The notes: generated from the sequence alone by a model not told the origin. A DNA stretch of 64,000 nt from Sphingobacterium sp. SGR-19 (GCF_011043555.1 NZ_JAAKGS010000002.1:824978-888977); one strand, 5' to 3'. Counted from the first letter of the stretch, positions 48,793 to 57,188 are shown. Made by a program: numbers and translations.

Positions 48793-48844
48793 TAGACTTT
48801 AGATTTTAATAAATGAAATGCAATATACAAAGGATGGATTTTTC
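48793..48844. promoter_or_regulatory. Second array of 21-bp-spaced direct repeats (LytTR operator candidate)
   Basis: TAGACTTTAG at 48793, TGAAATGCAA at 48814 and TGGATTTTTC at 48835 again start 21 bp apart; the middle copy is identical to a repeat in the first array at 47960. The set lies between the LytTR gene stop and the barrel gene start at 48714, 79-130 bp before that start. Confidence 0.55.
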
Positions 48845-48853
48845 AGCATTAAG

Positions 48854-49609
48854 CTATTGTACGATACCGTCCATCCATTTTAGAAAGTCCGGTACGCGCA
48901 CCCGGCTTACCAAAACTTCATGGGGACATTCCGGCGAAAAAGAAAGTTTCAGACGGCTATTAAAGTATTTTGCAACATTTTCAATGGCTTTGACATTCCC
49001 GATGCAATTACGCGATACTCGGAAAAACAAACGGCTATCAAGCTGTTGATCCAATTGATCTAAAGTATAGTTAATAATATATCGTCTGTCGTTGAACGTG
49101 TGAAGGAAGACGACCCCGTCTTCACTGTAAAAATGGCCAATATCCTTGGTTTCAATATAATGATAGTTTTCCCCCTTGGATATCAGGAAACGGTTTTTGG
49201 TCTTGAGTGATAGTAGTTGCTCAAAATTCTTCGAATTGCTTTTATAAGATTGGTTATAAAATATATTCTCAAATTTGTTTAGCGCTGTCTCCAGTTCACT
49301 TTCATCAAATGGTTTTAAGAGGTAATCGATGCTGTTTAGCTTAAACGCCTTGATAGCATGTTCATCGTAAGCTGTTGTAAATATAACAGGTGTTGTAACG
49401 TCCACATGGTTAAATATTTCGAAGCAATTGCCGTCTGCAAGACGAATATCCATAAGAATAAGATCAACAACGGATTCTTTCAGAAAACCAATGGTATCTA
49501 TGACCGTTTTTGTTTGCATCTCCAATTGATAATCTGGACGTAATTTCATCATCATTCGTTTTAGTTCTTCGGATGCAAACCGTTCGTCTTCTACTATCAG
49601 GTATTTCAT
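48854..49609 (-). CDS. LytTR-family response regulator
   Basis: 251 residues. Receiver domain with phospho-acceptor Asp54 (LILMDIRLADG), acidic pair in VEDE and conserved Lys in LLKPFDE. From about residue 150 a LytTR DNA-binding domain (HYIETKDIGHFYSEDGVVFLH, FFRVSRNCIGN). Such regulators bind tandem direct repeats. It overlaps the upstream kinase by 4 bp. The adjoining repeats point to the barrel gene at 48714 and the barrel/efflux operon at 47834 as targets. Confidence 0.95.
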   Translation of the reverse strand: MKYLIVEDERFASEELKRMMMKLRPDYQLEMQTKTVIDTIGFLKESVVDLILMDIRLADGNCFEIFNHVDVTTPVIFTTAYDEHAIKAFKLNSIDYLLKPFDESELETALNKFENIFYNQSYKSNSKNFEQLLSLKTKNRFLISKGENYHYIETKDIGHFYSEDGVVFLHTFNDRRYIINYTLDQLDQQLDSRLFFRVSRNCIGNVKAIENVAKYFNSRLKLSFSPECPHEVLVSRVRVPDFLKWMDGIVQ

Positions 49610-50631
49610 GACTGTATATATGGGATTTTTACAATAAACATTTCCTCGGTATGCTCCACAATAACATCCTTGCCGTATAATTTATATTGCTGCGTGATAT
49701 ATTTCAGTCCAATTCCACCTTTATCAGCACCGCTTGATGACTGGATGTTATTTTCGACTGTGATATGTTCGTAATCAATATTAATTGTGATATTTAATGT
49801 TGATTCTTCTGTTGCGATATTGTGTTTGAAGGCATTTTCTATAAGCAGTTGTAGCGTCAAGGGAATAATCTTATATTGTTCAGAGGAAGATATTTTATTT
49901 ACTGTAAAAGTAAACGCATTTTCAAATCGCATTCTCATTAGGAATATATATGAATCCAAAGCATTCAATTCTTCGGTCACCGATACCACTGGCTGCTGGG
50001 TGAGTGAGAGTACATACCGATAGGTTTTTGAAAGAGCTTTCGTAAACTTGTTGGCATTTTCCTGATTTATATATATTAAAGAAGATAAGACATTTAATGA
50101 ATTGAATAAGAAATGTGGATTTATCTGTGCCCTCAATGTTTCATGTTGGAATAGCAATACTCTCCGTTTCGCTATTTCCGAATCCGCTATGGCTTTTTGT
50201 TCGGACTGGAAATAATAAATGAGTTCAAATGACAGCAGAATGGGGATGTTATTTGTCATTGCAAATCCAAATTTGACAAGAAATGACGGTAGCCCTTCTT
50301 CGGAAATCAATAAGACGTCATAAATCACGTAATTGAACAGACATAATATAATCAGACATATTACGACCAGCCCTGTAATATCAGCCATGATTCGGTATAG
50401 AATATTTTTGGAATAAGGCAAGTGCTTATTAAGGAATCTTAATAAAATAAAATCTGCTATACACATGGTAACAATTACCAAATAATGCGAAAACAACTGG
50501 ATATGAAAATTGTTGCACAAATCTTCCTTCATCAGAATAATGCTGAAAAGCATTTGACACAAAGCATAAATCAATGTGGAAGAGAAAAAAATGAGCAGAT
50601 TTCTAATACCTATTTTTTTAAATTGAATCAT
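49606..50631 (-). CDS. LytS/YpdA-like sensor histidine kinase
   Basis: 341 residues. Four transmembrane helices (about 10-32, 47-66, 82-106, 118-140) and no obvious extracellular sensor domain. The His-kinase motif QINPHFLFNSLNVLSSL has the phospho-acceptor His173; the GHKL ATPase end is shown by LTLQLLIENAFKHN and GGIGLKYI. It phosphorylates the partner LytTR protein encoded by the overlapping next gene (ATGA). The signal is not known; location in the membrane suggests envelope or lipid state. Confidence 0.93.
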   Translation of the reverse strand: MIQFKKIGIRNLLIFFSSTLIYALCQMLFSIILMKEDLCNNFHIQLFSHYLVIVTMCIADFILLRFLNKHLPYSKNILYRIMADITGLVVICLIILCLFNYVIYDVLLISEEGLPSFLVKFGFAMTNNIPILLSFELIYYFQSEQKAIADSEIAKRRVLLFQHETLRAQINPHFLFNSLNVLSSLIYINQENANKFTKALSKTYRYVLSLTQQPVVSVTEELNALDSYIFLMRMRFENAFTFTVNKISSSEQYKIIPLTLQLLIENAFKHNIATEESTLNITINIDYEHITVENNIQSSSGADKGGIGLKYITQQYKLYGKDVIVEHTEEMFIVKIPYIQS

Positions 50632-50783
50632 ATTTCATATCAAAAATAAAATTTTCATTTGAGGTGTACGACGGATCACTCATATTTCTGATGAACTTCA
50701 TTATTTGATGGATGAATTTAACATTTAATTGGCTGAATACTTTTGATATTCTCTCTATTAGGTATGAACTCTTGACTAAAAAT

Positions 50784-50815
50784 GTAAATCCATTTGTATT
50801 AACAAATGGATTTAC
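50784..50815 (-). terminator. Terminator downstream of the ridA-like gene
   Basis: GTAAATCCATTTGT (50784-50797) pairs perfectly with ACAAATGGATTTAC (50802-50815) around ATTA. On the minus strand ATTTTTA follows, 80 bp after the RidA stop. The rest of the 263-bp gap 50632-50894 shows nothing else I can name. Confidence 0.8.
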
Positions 50816-50894
50816 CATAAAAAAAGTGACTAAATAAGTAGAAATTCAAGTATAAAATAATTAGACTACATATCCTTAATTTGAAATAATTAAC

Positions 50895-51284
50895 TTACTT
50901 AACAACCGTTGCTTCTAATTCCACTTTGAGGGTTTCGAATAGGCTGACAACTTCAAGTAAAGTCAATGCTTGTTTAGTTTCGTGTTTGTCAATCCAATCT
51001 TGAAATATTGAAAAATGAGGCCATAATTCTTCGGTTGATGTCGTATAAATATTTAACCTAACAATATTACTACAGGAGTATCCAGCTTCAATAATTACGC
51101 GTTCAAGGTTAGCTAAACTTTTAATAAGCTGTGTTTTCATATCTTCAGTACTAGAGATTCCATCATCATTGATGGCTGTCTGTCCTGAAACATATAAGGT
51201 GCCTTCTACATTTTTAACCTCAATTGCTTGATTATAACTTCTGGCGTCTTGCCATTTCCATGGGTTTATTGCATTAATTTCCAT
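50895..51284 (-). CDS. RidA/YjgF-family protein
   Basis: 129 residues from ATG 51284; the frame extends upstream through hydrophobic, non-family sequence. RidA features: NPWKWQDARSYNQAIEVKNVEGTLYVSGQTA, an N-terminal strand, and the VRLNIYTTSTEEL block where the usual Arg of the imine-deaminase site would lie. RidA proteins hydrolyse reactive enamine/imine intermediates; more distant subfamilies have other roles. It lies 89 bp downstream of a Crp-like gene and may share its transcript. Confidence 0.85.
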   Translation of the reverse strand: MEINAINPWKWQDARSYNQAIEVKNVEGTLYVSGQTAINDDGISSTEDMKTQLIKSLANLERVIIEAGYSCSNIVRLNIYTTSTEELWPHFSIFQDWIDKHETKQALTLLEVVSLFETLKVELEATVVK

Positions 51285-51373
51285 ACATATAATATTATAA
51301 ATGAACAGTACAAATATGAAAAGAGCAGAAATAATTAACGTTGATATTAGGCACATTTTTGATGTGACAAATA

Positions 51374-51943
51374 TCACAGGATTCTACTTAATGACTCTCT
51401 TGAGACACCTAAATAGGCAGCTAATTGACTTTTTGGCAGCCTATTTTTTAGCTTCGGATATTGTTTTAAAAAATGTTCAAAACGTTGTGCGGTGTTTAAG
51501 GTTAACCATGAAAGGATTCGACGTTGTAATCCTAAAAAACCATGATTAGCTTTTTCTAAGAAAAATCTAAGCATTTTAGGATGTTCATTGCATAATTTAA
51601 TATAGTCATCATATTTTAATGCCAGTACGGTTGTATCTTCCATACAAATTAATGAGAGTGTAGCTGGTGTTCGGGTATAAAATGCATAAAAATCACTTTC
51701 CCACCAATCCTCCATAGCAAACGATACAATGTGCTCTTTACCGGATTGGTCTAAATAAACCAATTTAGTAAGTCCAGAAATAATAAAATAATGATACTTT
51801 GCTTTATCACCTTCATTTAAAATGTACTGGTGTTTTTTATATCTTTTTAACTGAAAATGACTAACTATGAATTCTTTATCGTCTGAATCTAAAGAAATTA
51901 TAGTCTCAATATGTTTAAGTAATATTTCAAAATTGGCATCCAA
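51374..51943 (-). CDS. Crp/Fnr-family regulator (copy 1)
   Basis: 189 residues. A cyclic-nucleotide-binding-like beta-roll (YILNEGDKAKYHYFIISGLTKLVY, EHIVSFAMEDWWESDF) and a C-terminal winged helix with KSQLAAYLGVSRESLSRIL. No Cys cluster for an Fe-S cluster is seen, so not Fnr proper. This short CRP-like type is common in Bacteroidota beside single detoxification genes, here probably ridA. AACAATTGT, the core of a motif found near another Crp gene, lies about 90 bp upstream (52032-52040). Confidence 0.88.
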   Translation of the reverse strand: MDANFEILLKHIETIISLDSDDKEFIVSHFQLKRYKKHQYILNEGDKAKYHYFIISGLTKLVYLDQSGKEHIVSFAMEDWWESDFYAFYTRTPATLSLICMEDTTVLALKYDDYIKLCNEHPKMLRFFLEKANHGFLGLQRRILSWLTLNTAQRFEHFLKQYPKLKNRLPKSQLAAYLGVSRESLSRIL

Positions 51944-52114
51944 TGTGATCCTTATAAAGCTTTTTTACTAAAATTAATACAAAGATATGTCGAATTGTTT
52001 GAACTAAGAATATTGCTATTACAATACCCGCAACAATTGTCTCATATTTAAGAGGTTTTTTACATATTTTATGCTATCATAGCATCCCACGAATGGTTTC
52101 GCTGTGTCGATCAC

Positions 52115-52588
52115 CTATTTTTCGACTGTGTTAAACACAGCTTTAACAGCTTCTAAATCTCCATTACCAAATGCTTTAATGACAGCATAAGGATCCCAAT
52201 ATTCTCTATAAAAATTTATAAGACCCTCTTTTAGAGTAAAATACATCACCCAATTTTGTTGATATAATTGTCCCGTGGTTGGGATTCGGGTTTCTCCATA
52301 GACTTCAGTCCAGTAAGTTTGTTCATCTACCTGATATACCCTGATACTGTCATATTTTATATTCGGCATATTGGGGAGTCCTCCTTTCAGATAATTGTAC
52401 CATTCTTCAAAGTTCATCTTTGGGGTTGTGCCGAGTGAGGATGCATAAGGAAATTCAACAATAGTATTAGGATGAAATAGGTCGATAACTACTTCAGCAC
52501 TATCATTTAATCCCATTAATAGTTTGTTGAAAATTATTTCTCCTGCATTTTTTGGAAGGTTCTGATCTTTTTCTGATTTGTTTACCAT
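52115..52588 (-). CDS. SnoaL/PhzA-like NTF2-fold protein
   Basis: 157 residues. The NTF2-like cone is indicated by the N-terminal helix region, PNTIVEFPYASSLG, WTEVYGETRIPTTGQLYQQNW and the final INFYREYWDPYAVIKAFG. Such proteins act as small isomerases/hydrolases, or as ligand-binding partners. It is divergent from an HxlR-family regulator with a 114-bp gap, and the two genes are probably regulator and target. Confidence 0.8.
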   Translation of the reverse strand: MVNKSEKDQNLPKNAGEIIFNKLLMGLNDSAEVVIDLFHPNTIVEFPYASSLGTTPKMNFEEWYNYLKGGLPNMPNIKYDSIRVYQVDEQTYWTEVYGETRIPTTGQLYQQNWVMYFTLKEGLINFYREYWDPYAVIKAFGNGDLEAVKAVFNTVEK

Positions 52589-52642
52589 TGTATTTAACGT
52601 TTTTTATATTAATTGCTTTTAACAAAATTAGATGTAATTTTA

Positions 52643-52650
52643 TACATTTG
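52643..52650 (+). promoter_or_regulatory. -7 box and AAGTA repeats before hxlR-type gene
   Basis: TACATTTG fits the Bacteroidota -7 box TAnnTTTG. It is followed by three AAGTA copies and the inverted pair ATACTT-TT-AAGTAT up to 52687, a likely HxlR operator that overlaps the transcription start of the divergent pair. Confidence 0.4.
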
Positions 52651-52702
52651 AAAGTAGGTACCCTGAAGTACAGTATATACTTTTAAGTATAAATTAAGCG
52701 CA

Positions 52703-53116
52703 ATGACACATAACCAAGAAAAAAAAGTTGATAATTATTTAAGATTGCAGCAAAGCTTTTTGTTAAAGTCTAGTCTGGACACAAGTTGTATATTAAATCA
52801 ATCGCTCGCACTGATCGCGAATAAGTGGACACTGCTTGTTCTGATGGCGTTGATGCAGGGGGTAAAACGAACAAACGAACTTCAAAAACAAATTAACGAT
52901 ATTTCACCGAAGATGCTGAATGAAACGCTTAAGAGATTGATTGATTACAAGATGGTACAACGTAAGGTATATCCAGAGGTTCCGCCCCGAGTAGAGTATT
53001 GTCTAACAAAGTTTGGAAAAAGCACCGCTGACCCATTAGCCGTATTATTGGATTGGTCTGTAGAAAACGAAGAGATATTGCGGTCTCTTTTTGAGCAATT
53101 CAATAAGAAGGCTTAG
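52703..53116 (+). CDS. HxlR-family winged-helix regulator (copy 1)
   Basis: 137 residues. HxlR hallmark: conserved Cys in SCILNQSLALIANKWTLLVLMAL followed by LQKQINDISPKMLNETLKRL (recognition helix) and the VYPEVPPRVEYCLTKFG wing. HxlR proteins sense electrophiles or aldehydes through this type of Cys. It is divergent from the SnoaL-like gene and its 3' end runs into a DUF4405 remnant on the other strand. Confidence 0.93.
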   Translation: MTHNQEKKVDNYLRLQQSFLLKSSLDTSCILNQSLALIANKWTLLVLMALMQGVKRTNELQKQINDISPKMLNETLKRLIDYKMVQRKVYPEVPPRVEYCLTKFGKSTADPLAVLLDWSVENEEILRSLFEQFNKKA

Positions 53117-53149
53117 TCTCGGTTTTCTGTAATCAGATCCAACACTTAT

Positions 53150-53227
53150 ATAAAGCATGCCTGAAATTCCAACGACTAGGAAAATTAAGAAAATGAAGCG
53201 GGTGACGTAATTTCTGTTCAATTTCAT
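53150..53227 (-). pseudogene. Truncated 5' remnant of a DUF4405 gene
   Basis: The first 26 codons read MKLNRNYVTRFIFLIFLVVG plus ISGMLY, nearly identical to the start of the intact DUF4405 protein at 55388 (MKLNRNYITPFVSLVFLVVG). After this, homology stops abruptly near the hxlR 3' end. It is a deletion or recombination scar that put the ferredoxin-reductase gene next to hxlR. Confidence 0.7.
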
Positions 53228-53243
53228 AAAAGCAAATTCTTAT

Positions 53244-54311
53244 TCAGTTAAATTCAATTACTACGTCATCAGATTTTGGATACCCTACACAAGTAAGGAC
53301 ATATCCGTCTTTTATTTGTTTCTCTGTAAGCCCTTCGGTTGTTAGCATTTCTACATTTCCAGATATACACTTCCCTGCACAGCTTATACAATTTCCACTT
53401 TGACAGGAATAGGGCAAATCAATTCCCGATTCAAGCCCGGCAAATAAAATAGACTTACCCGAGGATACTTTTACTTCGTGTTCTTTTCTGTTAAAAAGTA
53501 TTTTAATCTGACGTTCTTCTGATATAGGCTTTCCTTTTGTGACTGTATAGAAACTTTCTTTAAAAATCACCTCTTTAGAAAATCCTGTTTCTATTATCGT
53601 TTTGGTTGCCATGTCCATCAGTCCTTGTGGACCACATAGGTAAAACAAAGAGCTTGTCTCTTTCGTAATTTGCAACTCGTTAAAAATAGTTTTTAGGTGT
53701 GTAGTATTGATTCTGTGGGCATTTTTCTTTTTAAATAGTCTTGCAAAAAATCCGGATTTTGATTGGTTGCACTTCATTTCATCTCCCCAATAATGAACGA
53801 TACGGAAACGTGATGAATATTCAGAAGACAATCGTTTCAATTGGTCATAAAATATCGTAGCAGCCTGGTTAGCGCTCACGTAGACTAAGGATACCCTAGA
53901 GATTGAGTTCCCTGTGAGTACTGACTTAACCATAGAAAATAAAGGTGTAATCCCGCTTCCACAGGCAATCAGCACGATATGGTTTGGAATGTTTTCCGGT
54001 TTTAAATTAAAATTTCCCATAGGTGGCAATACAATCATCGTATCACCGGCTTTGAGATTATCATTAAGGTGGTTAGACATTTTTCCACCTTTTACCTTTT
54101 TTACGGTTACGGAAAGGTCTTTATCGATATAAGGGGAAGAGGAAAGAGAATAAGCCCGGCGCTCTTCCTTTCCGTCAATTTCGGCAATTAGAGTTAGAAA
54201 TTGACCTGACAAGTAATCAAATTGTTGCTCGGCCTGGGAGAAGTGTATTGTTATAGAATCCGCAGTTTCCGGTACAATCTCCTTAACATATAATATGGTT
54301 TTGTCACCCAT
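53244..54311 (-). CDS. PaaE/Hcr-like ferredoxin-NADP reductase with 2Fe-2S domain
   Basis: 355 residues in three parts: FAD domain (RRAYSLSSSP, residues 51-60), NAD(P) domain (ACGSGITPLFSMVKS, 117-130; YLCGPQGLMD), and a C-terminal plant-type ferredoxin with Cys303, Cys308, Cys311 and Cys341 (CQSGNCISC...LTCVGYP). It passes electrons from NAD(P)H through FAD to the 2Fe-2S centre and on to an oxygenase or reductase partner. No partner oxygenase is in the window, and it begins 72 bp past the hypothetical gene. An insertion near KSGFFARLFKKKNAH is slightly unusual. Confidence 0.9.
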   Translation of the reverse strand: MGDKTILYVKEIVPETADSITIHFSQAEQQFDYLSGQFLTLIAEIDGKEERRAYSLSSSPYIDKDLSVTVKKVKGGKMSNHLNDNLKAGDTMIVLPPMGNFNLKPENIPNHIVLIACGSGITPLFSMVKSVLTGNSISRVSLVYVSANQAATIFYDQLKRLSSEYSSRFRIVHYWGDEMKCNQSKSGFFARLFKKKNAHRINTTHLKTIFNELQITKETSSLFYLCGPQGLMDMATKTIIETGFSKEVIFKESFYTVTKGKPISEERQIKILFNRKEHEVKVSSGKSILFAGLESGIDLPYSCQSGNCISCAGKCISGNVEMLTTEGLTEKQIKDGYVLTCVGYPKSDDVVIEFN

Positions 54312-54383
54312 AGTTTTTTTTATTAAATCAATTAATTTTTCGGAGCAGTATGAACATTTTATGAACTGCTTTCTTACGTGTTT

Positions 54384-54827
54384 TTACTTAGAAAAATTTA
54401 GCTTGTCTTCTTTTGGCATAAATAGATTTAACTTTCTGCACCAACTAAAGAAGCATTTTAATTCGTTTTGATCGAGCTTACCGAAATGAAAAATTTTATA
54501 AGGAAACGGAATTATATTAGAATAAACACCATTTGTTGAGAAAACAAGAATTAATTTTTTACTGTTATTTTCCAATTGAAAATCTTCTTTAAGCTTTTCT
54601 TGCATACTTTCAAAAAATGTTACGTTTGACCACTCTTCATATTTCAATAGCACTAACCAATCACAATATTTTACAAAATGCCAATAGTCATCTTCATTAC
54701 TATAATTGTTGCTTATATAGACTTGGTTTCCATTGTTCCAGAAGAAGTCTGCAATATCATAGAGACATTCATCTACTCGTTCTTCACTATTTTCTACTAC
54801 TAAATATTTCATTACTATAATTTTCAT
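54384..54827 (-). CDS. Hypothetical protein, alpha/beta, TIR-like pattern
   Basis: 147 residues (142 if the second ATG, MKYLVVEN, is used). Not recognised. It alternates short strands and helices: KYLVVEN, a helix, QVYISNNYS, YCDWLVLLKYEEWSN, KKLILVFST and a terminal KCFFSWCRKL. This order is reminiscent of TIR/nucleoside-deoxyribosyltransferase-like folds, with an acidic EEW where catalytic Glu often lies, but I would not assert it. AT-rich and flanked by redox genes on the same strand. Confidence 0.5.
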   Translation of the reverse strand: MKIIVMKYLVVENSEERVDECLYDIADFFWNNGNQVYISNNYSNEDDYWHFVKYCDWLVLLKYEEWSNVTFFESMQEKLKEDFQLENNSKKLILVFSTNGVYSNIIPFPYKIFHFGKLDQNELKCFFSWCRKLNLFMPKEDKLNFSK

Positions 54828-54908
54828 TTGTGTTGTCGCTCCTTAACCACTTATCAAATATTATCAATTTATGATGTCTAGATATTTCGTAAGTGATCGA
54901 TTTTTAAA

Positions 54909-55388
54909 CTATTCACTCATAATCAAATCAATTATTTCTTCTGGATTAGAATCGTTGTTAATCCAAATGTCTTCTATTGTAGTAGCTTTTTCAATTGATA
55001 TACCATTTCCCCTCAGTTTTTCAGATGCTTTTTCATAATTGACATCTAACGCCTTAAAAGCATCATTGATAGGTGCTTTTATCATTTTATTGAAAATGAT
55101 TAGGTCCACGGGAGGAGACATCCTTTCTGAGATAATTAGTATAACAGATAGAGTTAATACACCTAATAAAGCAGGAATAAAGACACCTTTCTTGAAATGT
55201 ATTCTTAATGCTTTCCAATTGAGTATAATGTGGAAAATGGCACATATAATGAAAAACGCACCTAAAATTTCGTGTACAACTTCTGTATAACCATCAAATA
55301 AATGGAAAAGCATCAATAAGCCAGATATTCCGACTACAAGGAAAACTAAGGATACAAAAGGAGTAATATAGTTTCTATTCAGTTTCAT
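54909..55388 (-). CDS. DUF4405-family membrane protein
   Basis: 159 residues from ATG 55388. Three to four transmembrane helices; the pattern VVHEILGAFFIICAIFHIILNW carries two histidines at the spacing used for haem in cytochrome-b-like four-helix bundles. After the third helix comes a soluble tail of about 70 residues (NKMIKAPINDAFKALDVNYEKA) with a DUF4405-type continuation. Role uncertain; perhaps electron transfer. It ends 10 bp from the quinone reductase gene's stop side and shares its operon. Confidence 0.72.
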   Translation of the reverse strand: MKLNRNYITPFVSLVFLVVGISGLLMLFHLFDGYTEVVHEILGAFFIICAIFHIILNWKALRIHFKKGVFIPALLGVLTLSVILIISERMSPPVDLIIFNKMIKAPINDAFKALDVNYEKASEKLRGNGISIEKATTIEDIWINNDSNPEEIIDLIMSE

Positions 55389-55398
55389 AATTCCAAGT

Positions 55399-55989
55399 TT
55401 AGTTAAATTTTGAAAACCTATTTTCAATATCAGTTAACCATTTCACCCTTTTTTCCTGACTTACTGACTTTACCATGTTATAGCTAATCCATTTAAGATT
55501 TTTATATCCCATAGTTTTGAAAACACTTTTTATCATTGCTTTCTTGATTAAGTTGCCAATAAGTAGCGAATACATTATTTTGGGTTTATTCATGGTTGTG
55601 ATCACTGTCACACCTTTTAAGTTTTTTAAAAGGGGTACTAAACCAAAACCCCTTGGATGGTGATCGTATACAACATCTGGAGTAAGAACTCTATCAACAA
55701 ATCCTTTGGTCATTGCTGGCATTAAATCCCACCAAATGGGAAAAATAAAAATTAGGTGGTTTGCTTTTTCCAGTCGTTCATTATAGTCTATTACTTGTGG
55801 ATCCACAGGTTTGTGGTCCACAAATGCTTTCAAGTCTGCCTTAGACATTACAGGATTAAATCCATCATTATCAAGATGCATAAGATCTATTTCGTGATTT
55901 GCATCTTTAAGCCCTTTGGTCACGGAATTTAAAATTGCGTTTCCAAAGCTACCTTCGTAGGGATGATTGAATACGATTACTACTCTCAT
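55399..55989 (-). CDS. NQO1/MdaB-like NAD(P)H quinone reductase
   Basis: 196 residues of flavodoxin-like fold: VVIVFNHPYEGSFGNAIL (phosphate loop), FIFPIWWDLMPAMTKGFVDRV (flavin-contacting), and TTMNKPKIMYSLLIGN. It reduces quinones by two electrons and so protects against redox cyclers. It precedes the DUF4405 gene by 10 bp. A perfect TAACAATTGTTA palindrome lies 58 bp before its start and is shared with the NTF2-like gene at 57569. Confidence 0.85.
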   Translation of the reverse strand: MRVVIVFNHPYEGSFGNAILNSVTKGLKDANHEIDLMHLDNDGFNPVMSKADLKAFVDHKPVDPQVIDYNERLEKANHLIFIFPIWWDLMPAMTKGFVDRVLTPDVVYDHHPRGFGLVPLLKNLKGVTVITTMNKPKIMYSLLIGNLIKKAMIKSVFKTMGYKNLKWISYNMVKSVSQEKRVKWLTDIENRFSKFN

Positions 55990-56041
55990 TTTTACTTTGC
56001 TTAAATTTTATACTGCAAAGTTGAGAAGTAGCAAATGCTTG

Positions 56042-56058
56042 AACGATAACAATTGTTA
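56042..56058. promoter_or_regulatory. Crp-like operator candidate upstream of the quinone reductase gene
   Basis: AACGATAACAATTGTTA; the last 12 bases, 56047-56058, are a perfect palindrome TAACAATTGTTA. Fifteen of these bases recur exactly at 57612-57626. It is in the gap between the quinone reductase gene and the Crp-like gene, the likely binder. Confidence 0.5.
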
Positions 56059-56100
56059 AGAAAAAGAATAGTAAAAAATAATTAGAAATTTGTGCATGAA

Positions 56101-56634
56101 TTACTGCCTGTTTCGTATTCTACTTAACGAAACAGGTGTAATTCCTAAATAAGATGCAACATAATGTTGCGGAATACGTAAGAGTATCTCAGGTTTTTCT
56201 TGAAATAATTTCCTATAACGGACTTCTGGTTTATCCTGGATACGTGCAATCAACAAATTTTGGTATAATGCAAGACGGCTAATCAGGTACTTGTTGAACA
56301 GTTTTTCAAAGCTTTTATCATTTTGCAACAAATTCATTTCCTCTTTATCAATGTACAAAAGGACCGAATCTTCAATCGTCTCAATACTGTAGGAACAGGG
56401 GGTGTTATAAAAGAAGCTTTCAGTAGCACAAAATAGTTGTTCTTCAAAAAGAAATTGAAAGGTAATTTCCTTCCCGTCATTATTTGTCCAACCTCTGAGT
56501 ATACCCTTTTCTAAATAATAGAACTTGGAGGAAACTTCACCTTCTTTAATAATGATCGTTCCTTTCTTATAGTTTTCTTTTTTAGCCAACCCAAATAGGT
56601 ATTGATTTAATTGATTTTGTTCCTGTTCAGTCAT
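56101..56634 (-). CDS. Crp/Fnr-family regulator (copy 2)
   Basis: 177 residues. Beta-roll (KKGTIIIKEGEVSSKFYYLEKG, EITFQFLFEEQLFCATESFF) and a C-terminal HTH with RIPQHYVASYLGITPVSLSRIR. Ends as the family does, with no Fe-S cysteines. The beta-roll shows EKGILRGWTNNDGKEI, a type in which the cyclic-nucleotide site is poorly kept, so its ligand is unknown. Same strand as the quinone reductase gene and followed by its candidate operator. Nearest relative in the window is copy 3 at 59687, with a nearly identical C-terminal end. Confidence 0.9.
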   Translation of the reverse strand: MTEQEQNQLNQYLFGLAKKENYKKGTIIIKEGEVSSKFYYLEKGILRGWTNNDGKEITFQFLFEEQLFCATESFFYNTPCSYSIETIEDSVLLYIDKEEMNLLQNDKSFEKLFNKYLISRLALYQNLLIARIQDKPEVRYRKLFQEKPEILLRIPQHYVASYLGITPVSLSRIRNRQ

Positions 56635-56669
56635 TAACTTTCATTATTTTGTTCACTTTAAAAACGTTG

Positions 56670-57176
56670 TTAATCTAATTTAATCTCAAAATAACAAACA
56701 TCTGCATTGTGGTAATGAGAAGGAAGATCCGCAAAATCTCTTAGCTTTTCGATCCCTAAAAAATTGAAACCACAATTTTGGTAATGTTGAATCAGCCTTT
56801 TATTTTCCCCACAGGTATCCATACGGATGTATTTTTTGTCTTTGGCGAAGTCTTTTGACCAATCTACGATGATCTTTACATAATTGTTACCTCTGAAATT
56901 CGGGTTTGTGGCTATTCTATGAATATAAAGAGCAGATACCCCATCGTCATTTTTCCAAATTTCCGGGTCGCTGTATGTAATTGCCCAAACGCACGCAATC
57001 TCCCCATCAATCAATAATTTAAATTGTCGATTATCAATAATTTCCTCTTCGATTAATGCTTTATCAAATTGTGGCCATTGATTTTCAGGAAACTTTTCCT
57101 TCTGCAAAGATGTGGCTAATTTATAAAGTTTAAAAATTTCAGGTATGTCATTTTTCGTACTATTTACTATTTCCAT
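56670..57176 (-). CDS. GNAT-family N-acetyltransferase
   Basis: 168 residues. GNAT features: a central strand ALYIHRIATNPNFRGNNYVKIIVDWSKDFA with a variant R-G-N-N-Y acetyl-CoA loop (instead of the usual R/Q-x-x-G-x-G/A) and a final HYQNCGFNFLGIEK strand. It transfers an acetyl group to an amine of unknown nature. It lies 12 bp after the NTF2-like gene stop, on the same strand, and 35 bp before the Crp gene, so the three may share one transcript. Confidence 0.85.
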   Translation of the reverse strand: MEIVNSTKNDIPEIFKLYKLATSLQKEKFPENQWPQFDKALIEEEIIDNRQFKLLIDGEIACVWAITYSDPEIWKNDDGVSALYIHRIATNPNFRGNNYVKIIVDWSKDFAKDKKYIRMDTCGENKRLIQHYQNCGFNFLGIEKLRDFADLPSHYHNADVCYFEIKLD

Positions 57177-57188
57177 AATATGCTGCTA

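Noticed and set aside
47918..48844. The 21-bp-spaced repeats as a CRISPR array
   Set aside because: Only three degenerate 10-bp copies per array and no cas genes; the exact helical spacing fits a regulator site.
53045..53149. The open frame after the DUF4405 remnant as a real gene
   Set aside because: After residue 26 it loses all similarity and runs antisense through the end of the HxlR gene.
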